Shown here: piece by piece, positions 1 to 11,897 of the stretch
How positions within the stretch are numbered: position 1 is the first letter of the stretch
Layout: each line of letters opens with the position of its first letter
From: Lojkania enalia
Taxonomy: Eukaryota; Ascomycota; Dothideomycetes; Pleosporales
Assembly: GCA_010094045.1 (NCBI GenBank)
Contig: ML986710.1
Location: 1-64,000, forward strand
Reading direction: 5' to 3'
Length of the DNA: 64,000 nucleotides
The notes under the pieces: model-generated
Told to the model about the DNA's origin: nothing
Databases searched by the model: none
Seen by the model: only the letters and a program-made list of their open reading frames with translations
Program-made: the position numbers and the translations under genes

Positions 1-320
1 AAAAAAGAAAAGAAAAGAAAAAGATCCTCAGGGACTCCATGACCGCCATGCTTCATTCCAACCCGCATCAAAGGTATTCTTTCACTTAACTCATGCAGCT
101 AGGGCGACAGTAAACTTTGTAGTAATCGGTAGTTTCATTTCGCTTCTAGGCTTCGCCGTTGTGTACGATTGATGCAAGGTAGATGACTGAGAAGAGCTAA
201 CTGGGAAATGCTCTTCCTAGTAATCCTCCTTCATAGATCAATCCCTCGGGAACCCACCCAACCACTATTTCCACACCCAGGAGAGCCCATCCGTCATCCC
301 CTCCCCCCTCCCTCCTAATC
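1..320. other. Left-edge flank, downstream of mccB
   Basis: This stretch lies downstream of the mccB stop codon. It holds an A-rich run at the very left edge and a C/T-rich stretch near 290-315. I see no convincing reading frame, RNA gene or repeat. It probably contains the mccB 3' untranslated region. Confidence 0.5.
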
Positions 321-2208
321 TCACATCCTAAACACGCCCCATCTAGTCTCTTCCTCCTGCGCCTGCCCGCCCAACGCCGCGCGGAGTCCCATACCGAGTA
401 CCCTCCTCGTATGCTGCGGCGGGATGATACCGTCGTCCCACAGTCTGGCTGATCCGAAGGTAGCCTCGCTTTCGCGCTCGATGCGTGTCTTGAGGGCGGG
501 GTCGGCATGCTTGCCGACAGCCTGCATAACGGAGGAGAGTTGTTCGGGGCCCATGACCGAGGTGCGGGCGTTGGGCCAGGTGAAGAGGAAGCGGGGAGAG
601 TATGCGCGGCCGCTGCGAGACAATATGGTTAGCTGGAGCTTCAAGCCATCCTCTCAATCTTTCAAAATACACATGAAACTCTTTCTCGCTATACAAAACC
701 GGCGTTGAACCTACGTACCCCCAAACATCGATGCACAAATAGGAAAAAAAAAAACAGGAAACTCACCACATCCCATAATTACCCGCCCCTGCTGAACTCC
801 CTACCACGACCGTAAACTTGGGCACCTCGACACAACTCACCGCTGTCACCAGCTTCGCCCCGTTCTTCGCGATCCCGCCCTTCTCCGCATCAGCTCCGAC
901 CATGAATCCGCTAATGTTCTGCAGAAAGAGGAGCGGAATGCCGCGTTTGCCGCATAGCTGCACGAAATGCGCACCCTTGAGCGAGGACTCGGAGAAGAGG
1001 ATACCGTTGTTGGCCACAATGCCGACAAGGTGGCCGTAGATGCGGGCAAAGCCCGTCACTAGCGTGGTCCCGTACAAGGGCTTGAATTCGGCGAAGGAGG
1101 AACCGTCGACGATGCGGGCGATGATTTCGTGCGCGGGGATTTGCCGGCGGAGATTCGTGCCTACGATGCCTAAGAGCTCGTTTGCGTCGTAGAGCGGCTC
1201 TTTATACTTAGCTCCCTCGGAGCTAGAGGAGGGCAAGAGGACGTTTCGGTGCCAATTCAAGTTCGAGATGCTACGTCTCACGAGGACGAGGGCGTGGGCG
1301 TCGTCGACCGCTAGATAGTCCGTCACGCCAGAGATCTCGCTGTGCAGTTTGCCGCCTCCGAGATCCTCAGCGCTGACTACTTCGCCCGTTGCAGCTTTGA
1401 CGAGGGGCGGTCCGGCGAGGAATATGTGGCCTTGTTCTTGAACGATGATGCTTTCGTCGCTCATGCTCGGGACGTAGGCGCCGCCGGCGGTACAGGGGCC
1501 CATGACGGCTGAGATCTGCGGTATTCCCATACTCGACATTCGCGCTTGGTTATAAAATATGCGTCCAAAGTGCTCCTTGTCTGGAAACACATCGGCCTGG
1601 TGTGGTAAGTTGGCGCCGCCGGAGTCCACGAGGTAGATGCATGGTAGTCTATTTTCCTGCGCAATGGCTTGGGCGCGCAGATGCTTTTTTACGGTTATCG
1701 GGTAGTACGTCCCTCCTTTTACAGTGCTATCGTTTGCAACAATGACGCATGTGACGCCTGATACCGTCCCAATGCCCGTCACGATTCCGCCAGCCGGTAC
1801 ATCCTCGCCGTACATTTCGTACCCCGCCAATTGCGAGAGTTCCAAGAAGGGTGTTCCGGGGTCAATGAGCGCTGTTATGCGGTCTCGAACCAGCATCTTC
1901 CCTCGCTGCACATGCTTGTCCCGCGCCTTCTGTGGCCCGCCTTGTGAAATCTTGGCATGTAGTGATGTCAGTTTCTCCATGGCTTCATCCATCTGCCTCT
2001 TGTTCTCTTTAAAATCTACGGAGCTAGCATCGACCGCAGTCGGAATGACTGACACGGCTTCGGCATGGTGGGAATGCGTAAAGGTAGCGATCCGTCTGGC
2101 GTATTGGCGAGGTCGGAGACGCAGGCATTTGGGAGGAGGTCGGAATGAAGGTCGTATTGAATGGAGCAGGAGGGTCAATGCCTCGCGTGAGGGCGCTATC
2201 GAGGCCAT
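321..2208 (-). CDS. mccB: 3-methylcrotonyl-CoA carboxylase beta subunit (carboxyltransferase), mitochondrial
   Basis: This is the non-biotin subunit of methylcrotonyl-CoA carboxylase. It moves carboxyl from carboxybiotin to 3-methylcrotonyl-CoA in leucine breakdown in the mitochondrion. There are two exons, 2208-767 and 612-321. The intron (613-766) has donor GTGAGT and acceptor CGCAG and splits the Cys codon of the conserved GAGNYGMCGRAY block. The model gives 577 aa, close to the family length of about 560-580. Residues 1-60 are rich in Arg, Ser and His with few acidic residues, as in a mitochondrial presequence. The carboxyltransferase core ([12 protein letters not shown], then ACGKRG-like and GAGNYGM segments) follows, and the protein ends GVFRM like its relatives. 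The biotin subunit mccA is not in the window; it may lie beyond the left edge. Confidence 0.96.
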
Positions 2209-2693
2209 TGTGAAATAAAGACGGTGTCAGGACGTCCAAGTTGCGGGATGATGTTTATGAGAGCCACAGCCGCGGTTCAGGCAAGTGTTGCAGTGAGCCG
2301 ACGGAACCCGACTGTGGGGAAACTGCGCTAAACCCCAAGCAGCCAACATCAAATATCCAAAAGTTGTCGATAACGGTCCGTGTCTGCGAGGGCATTTGCA
2401 AGTCCAAGCATTACTCTTTTATCAAAAGATATTGACAAGAATTCAACCCTCCCTAGATCCCCCAAACTTTTCAAAGTCCGCGTCTAAAAGACAACATAGG
2501 ATTATAATTCTATCCTCTAGGGTATGTAAGAATCAAAACAGATATAACTTTCCGGTCACCGTGCCAGCCATTCATGAGAGGCTACACAATTCCAACGCCA
2601 AGCAGCCCCAGTCATATATTGACTATTGAATACCTCATGAAAATGCACAGCTGAAATGGTACTAACACAACTGACAGGACATGAGAAGGAAGA
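2209..2693. other. Intergenic, mccB promoter side
   Basis: This gap lies between the mccB start and the stop of the ceramide synthase, both on the minus strand. It must hold the mccB promoter and the 3' end of the upstream gene. No other gene or repeat was seen. Confidence 0.5.
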
Positions 2694-4347
2694 TCAGGTA
2701 GGTTTATCGCATCCAATGCGCCCCAGTAACTCCTTGCGGTCGCCATGACCGGGAATGCTGATACCGCTCGCTCTGCCGCCACTATTCCGGTTCGACGAAC
2801 GTCTATAACCCCTGACACCAGGGCTACCCTTCCGCGCAAATGTCAATCCTTCAACGCCGACCTCTTGCTCGAGAGGTGCGGAATCGAGACTAGTTTTAGT
2901 CGCACTGACGGAGTGGGTTGTTCTGGGGTTCTCTTCGTCGACCTCGACTTCCGAATCGTCGCCTTCGTCGTCCGAACGCGCGTCATCGGCAGCATTGCCG
3001 CTTAGTACATTAATTGCTATCCTAGCGATCATTACGAACCAGAGGATGATAATGAGTTGGAGTGCAAGGAGGAGGCCGAGGAAGCTATAGCGAATCGTTG
3101 GGTTCCAACAAATCGGGCCAGTTCGGTCTGTGTATGCGCGGAGAATGTTGCCCCATATCTCATTTCCTCCAAGGGCATCGTATTGTTGGATTGCGCTGGA
3201 TGGGACCATGGTCCCGTCGGCGAAATAACAGCCAGGCGGCATGGCAGTAGGGGTATGTGCGTAGATTGACCACAGCACCATGGGAAAGAAGACATGGCGA
3301 GTGACGATCCATGTAACAATGAAGACGCCAAACATAAAGTCACAGGCGGTCGTATAGCGAAGGTACTTGAGTAGCTTTGCAGTCTAGACATGCTAAGTTT
3401 TGAGGTTCTGCGAGGAGGGAGCATACTTACAGGGAGGACGATATCCACAATATCCATTATGCACAGAATGATGGTGCCGACCCTCGTATGATAATATCCA
3501 TAGCTAAGAAAAAGCAGCGAGCAGGTAAAAATATGGTGGGTAAACATCTGCGCGTAGTCCTTTCGCTTCTCTTCGATATTGACTACCACAATCTGTTGTA
3601 TCCAAAATCCCCATTGGACGAGGTAGTACCATTTGCAGAGCCCGCTAATCTCACGAAAAGGCCAACCTTCCCAAAGTCCACGGAGGTTAAACCAAAATTC
3701 AGAATTATACATTAAGTACTGTCACGAATGTCAGCTTAAGCACCTTCAGCCAGTAAGTGAGAGTAAGGGGACACACCATGCCGAGGGACCAGGACCCTGT
3801 GCAGTAAACTACTAGCCATGCTTGCTCTTTGAACCTGACCAACCCTTTCCTCGAGTGGATGCCCCCAAGACGTGCAAGCGGGTCCAGGAGATACTCCATG
3901 ACGAACACTCGGAGACCGGTGAATACGACAACCCATAACGCAACAAAGAAGAGGTCGTCGGTTCCGCACCCATAGAGACCTATATCCGAGTTGTAATAAG
4001 AGAGGTGTAGAAATTTGGAGGAATATCGTCGGGCGCGAGGAAGGAAATTGTGGGTAAGGAGAAGCAAGAGAATGAGATTCACGGATATACCTGCAGAAAC
4101 GTTAGCTAGGTCCATTGCAATGCGCTTAGACAGTACCAATCTGGTGGTCACAGATAGAATTGCAAAGCGACCCTAACAAGCTCTCCTCTTGAGTCTTCTT
4201 CTGCGTTCGAGGCCGCCCGTGCCCTGTTTCCGGTGAATTCTTGCGCCCATGTATCGAGATCTGGGGTCCAGTGGTTCCATTGGGATCGGCAGGGTGAGCA
4301 AATCCATTGGCAAATCCATTGGCAAGAGGGGTGGCTGTAGCAGCCAT
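2694..4347 (-). CDS. lag1: Ceramide synthase, LAG1/TLC family
   Basis: This is an acyl-CoA-dependent ceramide synthase of the endoplasmic reticulum, which N-acylates sphingoid bases. There are four exons: 4347-4137, 4090-3777, 3718-3431 and 3383-2694, with introns of 46, 58 and 47 nt. The first has the less usual donor GTACTG. The model gives 500 aa. The Lag1 motif spans exons 3 and 4: IEEKRKD, the paired catalytic histidines in MFTHHI, HTRVG, and MDIVDIVLPTAK across the last splice. Several hydrophobic segments precede and follow it. The C-terminal tail is acidic, then Ser/Arg-rich. The start is the ATG of MAATATPL; an in-frame upstream ATG at 4518 would add 57 low-complexity residues. Fungi often have two such enzymes (BarA-like and LagA-like), and I cannot tell which this is. 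Confidence 0.95.
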
Positions 4348-5401
4348 GGTAGCGAATGTGGAGGGGGGAATAGAGGATAAATTTCTAGCAATGGGCGTGC
4401 ATTGGAGCAGGAAAGGAGGAGACGCGGGCGGAATGTGTTTCGTTTCGGCTGGGCTCTGCTTGTGCGTCGCCCAGGGCGAGTGCGGGGGGTGGTTCGGCGG
4501 TGTGTTTGGGGTTGGCACTGAAAACTTGAATTGGTACAGCAGCGGGATGCCAGCAATTCTGCAAGCGGCGCTACTTGTCCGCTGTGGCCGTAAAAGCTCC
4601 GTGAGAGTAGCTATTGATACGGTGTTCCGCGACCTTGGCAGGAGTTGCTGGTGTTTACAGCGTGTCCACCTCTTAAGCCTTTTTCTTCTCTGTGCGTGGT
4701 GCTACTAAGGTTTTCCTCTGGCCTCTTTGGGAGCTAGCGCAACTCGACGTGTCCGCACAACCTTCGCAAGCAAATTTGAAGCGACTAGAATGATAGCGAC
4801 AGGATACACCGGGTGCGAGCAGGTCAGGCGGGATCCTGAACGTCTCCGGGGTCGGGGTTAGGGCAGCGAGCGGAGCCTTTGTATGGAAATCGTTCACCGC
4901 GGGAAGCTCTAGAGTGGCCTGAGCGGGCGAAGCGTCGGCTTCCCATCCTGAGTTCAAGGGTTGAGCTTAGCGACCTCTCAATCACACGCCCCTCAATGCC
5001 ATCCAATCAAGCCCGCCATATGCTAATCGTGGGGACACTGCATCATGCACGCCGAGATGGGCCCCCCGACCTCCAGAGAGAGCCGCGGGGTAGAGTTAGC
5101 GGGAGGTCGTACGACTACGCAGTCTTTCACATAAATAACAAAGGAACTAGAACTACAGAGCACGAAGTAGGGAGCAAACTCGAGAAATAGAACACAACCA
5201 ATCCTATCTCCACTTAGTTTCCATCTCACATTGCGGCAGTCTGCCACTGCAACCTAGAGTGCCTTGGAAAAGGCGGCTTGTCGAAATACCAGTTCAATCC
5301 AATTACGCCGTCTTGAATGTGCCCTTGATATCCATCCATGACACACCAGTATCCATTTCAAGTAGCCCATGTACCAAAGTTAAAAATGTACCGATCCAAG
5401 C
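4348..5401. other. Intergenic, ceramide synthase promoter side
   Basis: This gap separates the ceramide synthase start from the Bax-inhibitor stop. Short open frames on both strands lack codon bias or family resemblance. The sequence is GC-rich around 4700-5100. No RNA gene or repeat was recognised. Confidence 0.45.
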
Positions 5402-6331
5402 CTAGTTGTTGTTTTGAGAGTTCAGGATCCTCAAGATAGCAAGGAATAGGTTGATGATGTCCAAGTACAGAGAGATAGCAGCGGCAATCTCCTCTTCGAC
5501 GTGGTAGTGACGCATGATAAGCTGCGTGTCCACCAAGATGTAGCCGCTAAAGATCAAGGCCGCGATAATACCGTAGCCAAGCTCAACCTTGTTATTATAC
5601 GGGAAAAATGCCGCCATGAAACCGAACAGGATCAAGACCCAGAGCGCGCCGAAAAGGTAGGGCATCCATGATGTGAAGTCATACTTTGACTGGCAGGCGA
5701 ACAAACTAAGGGCCACAAAAATACCAAACGTAAATATGACAGCTTCTAGCACGATCTTGGAGTCCGTGTATGACACGATAACCGAAATAGAGTAGGCTTC
5801 GAGTGCGGTAAAGCCGGCGAGGAAAAGGAGGTTCGTGGGATATGACTTGCGCTTCCAAAAGGTAAGGCCGAGGAATGCGAGGGAGCCAAAAAGCGAGATC
5901 CACATCATCCACTGGTTAGATCGGACCCAATGTTTGTAGGACGTGCTGGCCATCGAGATACCAGAAAGAGCAGCGGTGGCTAGGAGCTGAACGGTCCTTG
6001 ACCCAGTTAGCATTGGATAGTCTAGGGTAACCGTAGTGGTCCTTACAGGATTGCATAGACCTTTCGAATAAAGGCCATCCGAATATCGAGTGTTGCTTCT
6101 GCGACAACTCCGCCGAACTGTAGCTTCATTAGCATCCCTCTAATTGTCCTTTAAATCCTGTTCATTAACCTTAAAGTCATCTGGAAGGTTGTCATCAATA
6201 CTACGTGGCGCTCCGCTGAGAAGAGCATCTCGCGTTGAAGCTTCCGCTTGGTAGGTAGGTGGTGCCTGAGAGTAGCTCGACTCGTCGAGAGAATCCCGCT
6301 GCGGGACATTCTGGTACTTTGGGCCAGCCAT
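5402..6331 (-). CDS. bxi1: Bax inhibitor-1 family (BXI1/TMBIM) membrane protein
   Basis: This is a multi-spanning membrane protein of the Bax-inhibitor-1/LFG family, linked in other organisms to ER calcium leak and stress-induced death control. There are three exons: 6331-6170, 6117-6047 and 5996-5402, with introns of 52 and 50 nt, giving 275 aa. The N-terminus is Pro/Ser/Gln-rich and cytosolic, ending in NLPDDFK. The small second exon carries FGGVVAEATLDIR and IRKVYAIL, the usual family entry into the first helix (TVQLLATAAL). About seven hydrophobic helices follow. The conserved IFSGYILVDTQLIM and the SLYLDIINLFLAILRIL end are present. Joining the exons restores the family sequence without a gap. 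Confidence 0.95.
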
Positions 6332-7801
6332 CGTGCTGTATATCTAGAATCCAGATGATACGGCGAGAGTGTTGGTGGGTGTAGGGCGTCGGAAGCGCGC
6401 GAGACTGAAGAGGTTTGGTGGAGAGAGCAGGCACAGCCCGGCGGCACATTGAAGCAGTCGCGGGATCGCTGACGTAACGCGATTCCACGTGGGGATGGCT
6501 GTTCACATGGTCCCACCACGCGTCTTTGGAACCTTCTAGGGATTCCGCTAGTACAATGGAGAATCACAAACAGGGCAGCATTCCATCATTCGCTGCCCAA
6601 AATCCCACAAAAGAACTAATACATCATCGCCCAGATTATTCGAGCATCTTCTCCAGCAATAAGACCGCATAGATGGCAATTCTTAGGGCTATCCTAGCAC
6701 CCTCTTCTCATGCAATCTACGTCCTCCCAACCACCAAACCCGACTTTCCAGACCATTTGTGAAACATGCAAGTTGAATGCCTTCTACTAATCAGCACTGG
6801 CTTTCTTCAAACATCGGACAACCAAAACCTGAAACATCTGAATCCCACCAGCAATTCAGAAGGAAAGCCCAACCTATCGATATGACAATCCGGAGAAAAA
6901 CATCCATTGCAGCTCGTATACCCAAATGTCCGAACAATCCTTGTCTCCATCTATCAAGCATGCAGCCCTTAGGCAAGTACAAAACGAGAAACAGAACTCT
7001 GTTCTCCCAGCTGCGGTAAGAAACATCACACTAAACAAGACGCAGTAGCCACGCCGCTCTTAATAGCATAAGATCTAAAATATGAATATCATTATATCTT
7101 CAATTTCGCTAACTACTTGCCCTACCATTTATTTTCGCTCTGACGCAATCCCCCTCAGACATCAGCCAAACCACCTACATCGACCACCCAATCATGAACC
7201 CCGATTTCGGCGGGGAGTCATGTTTCAACGACTAGGAAAACATGCGTCCATATCGGACATGGGACGTCGCAGCCACCTTTTGATAGCTTCAGACAATAGC
7301 CAAAAATCAATTAACAGATTCCCACTCCAACGCCAGACAGATGAGATAGACAGACAACAAGCAGATATACTTAATAAAGTACAGATATGTGAACGCACCG
7401 ATGCCCAACTCCGAATGTGTGTCAAGTTTGAGGCGAATTCGAATTCAAGGCGGAGACTATGTAGAATGCTCGATCCGGGAGGATTGAGTGGGTGTCATGG
7501 TGAGCAGAGAGAAAACGTCGGGATGGCGGCAGAATGTCGAATTTATAATTATGTATGGCAGACAAATGTCCGGGTATCGCGCGGGAATTGTATCGCTGGG
7601 TCGGATAGTCGAACGGCACCCTCCATCCCCAAATCAGTATGATGCGCCATCCTGCAACTCCTCCAGTGGTTCAGCAAACAACCCCAAAGAATCAAAATAA
7701 AGAAGGGGGAATGGACCTATCGTGACCATTCCAACGAACGTAATAATCAATAGGAGAATCGTCATCGCAAAGTCGTGACAGGAAGACCCAGTCTTCACAG
7801 A
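6332..7801. other. Intergenic between bxi1 and sho1
   Basis: This 1.47 kb spacer sits between the bxi1 start and the sho1 stop, both minus-strand genes. It must hold the bxi1 promoter and the sho1 3' untranslated region. The open frames inside (for example near 7082-7642) have no family resemblance and look like chance frames. Confidence 0.45.
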
Positions 7802-8897
7802 CTATAGCAAGATGAGGTAATTGCTGGGTGCAATACCAGTCTCGCCATTGGGCTTCTTGGCCTGCCACCACCTTCCGCTAACGTCTGATACTTCAAGAAT
7901 GTCATGCTTCTGGAAAGAGATTTCGTTGGCATCGTCAGGATTCGCCTCGTAGCTGTAGATGGCCTTTGCGCGATATGGGTATTCAACTGAAGCCTCTTGC
8001 TGCTCTTCTACACCGTTCGTCGGCGTCTGTGTCTGAGAGGCACCGCCTATGCCGCCAAACTGGGGTTGCGAAGTCCTACCGGTGGCACCTGCAGGTCCTC
8101 CAGGATAGCCGGACACAGGTGAGGATGTCTCAAATCCATTCAGTTGCGCAGATGTATACATCTGAGGAGGTTGATTAGCGGCAACGGAGGTTTCGGGGCG
8201 GGCGCCGTAGTTGTTCGACATTTGGCGGGAGCTGCGGGATCCAGGATGCTCCTTGTGGAGAGCATACGAATCGACAAAAGCGCGGTGTCGGGCTTGTGGC
8301 TGAGATCCATAGTAGAAGATCCAAACAATCTTAGGAAACATTAGCGCTGGGTTCGTTAATCGTGTTTGGGCAATACTCACCGCAATCATTGAGAGCAGAA
8401 TGTAACCAGCTGCGGCTGCCTCGAAAGCCGCAACAGGCGAGTACACGAGGGAATTAACCGAAGCAGTCGTATGCACGAGGCCAGCGGAGAGAAAGCCAAC
8501 AATCTAGCCGAAATCAGCAACTGCATCCTGCGGATTCCAAGGATTCACGTACGGCAACATGGTATGTTCGCTCCGAGTCCGAAGCGACAATGACAGCGAC
8601 GCCGAGGATGCAAAAGAGCATCAAGACGAGCGTCCACCACGCAAAATTAGGGAAGTCACCGCGGATGTCGGATATTATTGAGGCCACAAAGGCAATGATC
8701 CAGGCCAGCTGTCACGATGTTAGCCTCAGCCCCACAGCGCAGCCGGTCAGCCCACTCACAATGCTGATAGAGATTGTTGCCAGTGCAAAGGGGTCGCCAA
8801 TGATGCGGCCGACGGAGAAGGTCGATCGCCCGCCCGAGCTGTATCCGTTTTCCATTTTGCGCAGAGACGGGGAGCCGAGGGAGCCGTACGAAGGCAT
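7802..8897 (-). CDS. sho1: SHO1 osmosensor, SH3-domain membrane protein of the HOG pathway
   Basis: Sho1 is a plasma-membrane adaptor that recruits Pbs2-type MAPKK through its SH3 domain during osmotic stress and polarised growth. There are four exons: 8897-8760, 8708-8553, 8503-8381 and 8329-7802, with introns of 51, 49 and 51 nt. The third intron is a multiple of three with no stop, so an unspliced reading frame is misleading. The product is 314 aa. Residues 1-45 hold the [17 protein letters not shown] motif leading into the first helix. Four transmembrane helices follow, including [13 protein letters not shown] and the NSLVYSP loop. A Gly/Pro/Gln/Thr-rich linker leads to an SH3 domain over roughly the last 60 residues ([32 protein letters not shown]). 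Confidence 0.96.
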
Positions 8898-10889
8898 ACG
8901 TCCAAGTGGATGGAGAGGAGCGAAGGGTTATTACAAGGTCCTAAATCAAAGGCAAGATGAGGCAAAGGAGCGTGGTGCCGTCTTAAGACCGGCTCGAGAC
9001 TCGCGAGCGGGTGCTTTTCGCGACGGAGGGTGCGCTGGACGTCTGGCCGGAGACGAGGAGCAAAGGGTTGAGCGATACGGCGTCGGTGGTCGGGTTGGGG
9101 TTGGAAGGGACGCGAGCAGCGACGGCGGTGGAGGACAAGAAGCAGCCGGGCGGCCAGGAGCCAGAGGGTAGCAGAGCTCTCACGGGTGCTGCGACGTTCG
9201 GCGGCTGTAGTGTCGTCAAGGTAGATGGCAAGCAGCGTCTAACGGGGACGAGGAGTGGTTTTGGGAGAGAGGAGAGCGCGCAGATGGGAGAGACTCCACA
9301 AGCGTTTCACCCAGGGCCGGGGCGCGAGAACGATTGGCCAGACCGTGGCATGCGCCGGGGGGGATGGATATTGAACGACTAGCTGGGCCAACAAGATTAA
9401 AATGGCAGCACGTCAGCCGGTGGCTTGCGCTGGAGCCAGGACAAGCCCAAGACACACGGAGACGGGCGCGCAAGCCCTTTCGTTGCTCCCGAAGTGACAA
9501 AGACATCGCCCCCCGCCGCCGTGCTGGGCACTCAGTCCAGCCAGAGACTCACGCACATACGGATTCCGCCGCCCTGACTGACTGACTCTAAGACTTGAGG
9601 CCAGCAGCAGCAGAGACGGACAAGGCCTGCTGGATGATGAAGGCGGCCCCGGCTAAACCTCAGCACCCAGCACCCAGCACCAGCAGCAACGCGCATATCA
9701 TCAATCAACGCAAACAAAAAGTGCGACGAGTTTGTGATTCGATTCCTCGCTCTGCCGCGTGCCGTCACTGTGTCTTCAGGTCGACTGAGTCCTGCAGGCG
9801 GGGCTGTGGCGCCCTATCTATCTGGCTAATTTGCGATACATGCCTTTTTCCCTCTCGGTCCTCATGCAACTTGCCCGCACGCTCCCGAAAAGCTGGAGAG
9901 AAATATTGAATTCACGACCCCTCCCTCTCTCCTTTGCGCGGCATTGATTGCTGCCGGTCTTCTCCCTTATTGCTCCTTTTCTTCCTCCTGCTCCTCCTCC
10001 GCCGCCGCCCTGCTCATTCGGTCCGAAGACACTTGTCAGTGTGGACGCCCTACTCACTCTCCCACACAGCTCTCGCCCGTTACCGTTGCGGCACACCTGC
10101 ACGTTAGACAGCCAGCACAGCAGCTGCACGTGTCGTCCCTCGCCTGTAGAAGACGATCCGGTGTCCGTCTGCATTCGGGCTACGCAGAAAGCTGTCTGAG
10201 ACGTCGGTGAAACAACGCTCGAACACCACCATGCGGCACCCACCTACTCCGCAACTCAGAATCCCGTCACTATGTTATCATTCCCATCGTTATCACGGCA
10301 GTCAGCGCTAAAAGGGCCCGATAAGAGCCATGGTCGTTTGTGAATATGTGAAATATGTATATTTTGACACATGCCATGTGAGAGCAGACAGGGCCAAACC
10401 TCATGGTTCCCATCCCATCACAATCACCCCGCGGTGCCTGCCAAGACGAAACGCGCATCTCCCAATCGAGGCCTGCACTCCAGACATGCATTCCAGCCAT
10501 GGTCTGCTTGCCGCGTGACAAATTCTTGTCATCCATTGCAGCGCATATCCCCACACGCCGTGTTCGTGATGGAAGTGACAATGCAGCACACGCCAGCACC
10601 CATGGCCAGGGGTGCCAGTTGTCGGCAGTCCTTCCGCGCCCTTCGGAATAATATTCCTCACCGGCAGTGAAATGCTCCTGAAAGGATTTTGGCATCCAAT
10701 GCTCTTTCTACACCCAGACAGGATACCGCAAGGCCTAGACCCTAGATAACGTGAAGCAATGGACACCCTTCAAGTTCGCATATCCCATCCAGCTAACAAT
10801 GCTGTTCTGACGCTCGGCAATTGTGTCGGGTCCGTCGAGTGTGAATGAATAGTCCATCCTCTTGTTCAAGGCCGTGATAGGATTTGACA
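8898..10889. other. Long intergenic region upstream of sho1
   Basis: These 2 kb lie between the sho1 start and the stop of the dynactin-p24-like gene. The sequence is GC-rich with C/T-rich patches (about 9960-10010), as in long fungal promoters and leaders. Open frames occur on both strands, but none shows domain or compositional support. Regulated transcription of sho1 from a long leader is possible but not shown. Confidence 0.4.
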
Positions 10890-11565
10890 TCAGCCTTCCT
10901 CCTCCTGCTTGTCCTGTTTATGTTTGAACTCATTGCGCACGACGGTTCGCTCAGCCTGCATCAGCCGCTTCTGCCATTCCACCCAGCAGCGCCCTTGCCC
11001 TAATAAATGAACCTGCTTGACTCGTTGAGTCAGCATCCCACTCCTCTTCCTTAGCAATGAAATCTGAAGAGCTTGTTGTAGATGACGTTCCTCTGCTGCT
11101 GCGATTCGGGGACGGAGCTTGGCGAGTGTGACGAAGCCATCGGTTTGCGGGATTTGCTGGTCGTCGAGGGCCTTGAGTTGTGAGGCGGTGGTCGCAAAGG
11201 CAGGTGCGCGTTCTACAACTAGAGCCGTCTTCTGAGCAGTGTCGAGTCCGGGGGCTTCGTCCTCAGTCCCTTTCGGAAGCTCAGAGAGCAGGTCCGAGTG
11301 CTTGGCCACTGCTGACCGTTAGCGGTGATTGAATCGCGCGAGCTTGATCCAGTTCAACCATACGCAATTGCTTCACGTCACCAAGCAACGCAGTCTTCGC
11401 GGACAGCTCCTGCAGTGACCGCTCGATCTTTTGTATGCGCTCTGGCAAGCTCTTGGGCCTATCATCCGGTTGTTTCCTCGGCCCGCTCAGCACATATTCA
11501 ATCCGGTCAAGGCGCGACTCCAGCAAGGCGAATGTGAACAGCACGGCTTCCTCATACTCGTCCAT
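10890..11565 (-). CDS. Probable dynactin p24 / RO-10-like nuclear distribution protein
   Basis: Two exons, 11565-11364 and 11308-10890, are joined across a 55 nt intron (donor GTATGG, acceptor CAGCAG) and give 206 aa. The protein begins DEYEEAVLFTFALLESRLDRIEYVLSG-like and is mostly helical: an early coiled segment (PERIQKIERSLQELS), a middle stretch with KQLLAKHSDLL across the splice, and a Lys/Gln/Glu-rich end. This pattern matches what I recall of the fungal RO-10 / dynactin subunit 3 family, which works with dynein in nuclear movement. The family is short and poorly conserved, so the name is provisional. It is head-to-head with the transporter gene at 11898. Confidence 0.65.
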
Positions 11566-11897
11566 GGCAGGCAGTGGTCATGAGCTATGTGAAGGAGGTG
11601 TGACCACGGACGCGGTCGCGTGTTGGCCATCAGCCTCCGAGCGTGCGAGTACATTTTTAGCGCACCCTACCGAACAACTTGGCATGCGCCAGGCTTTGCC
11701 GTTCCTAGCAGGCCACCCAACGTCAGCGACCACCTACTCTCCACATCGCCCTTCCACTTCACCATTCGCCTTATTCCACCTCCTCCGACTGCATTACTAC
11801 TCTCCTTTTTTCACTGGCAGCCTCGTGTCTGACCAGTTCCCCGCCCAAGCTTATGGTTTCGTAATAGCCTACACCACGCGATTCAGACACCGGAGGA
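11566..11897. promoter_or_regulatory. Shared promoter between p24-like gene and transporter
   Basis: These 332 bp separate the divergent starts of the p24-like gene (minus) and the amino-acid transporter (plus). They must contain both promoters. A C/T-rich tract runs about 11745-11810 on the plus strand, just upstream of the transporter. No specific factor site is claimed. Confidence 0.45.

Noticed and set aside
10270..10695. Minus-strand frame of 141 codons upstream of sho1
   Set aside because: No domain or signal; it overlaps equally long frames on the other strand, as expected of GC-rich promoter DNA.
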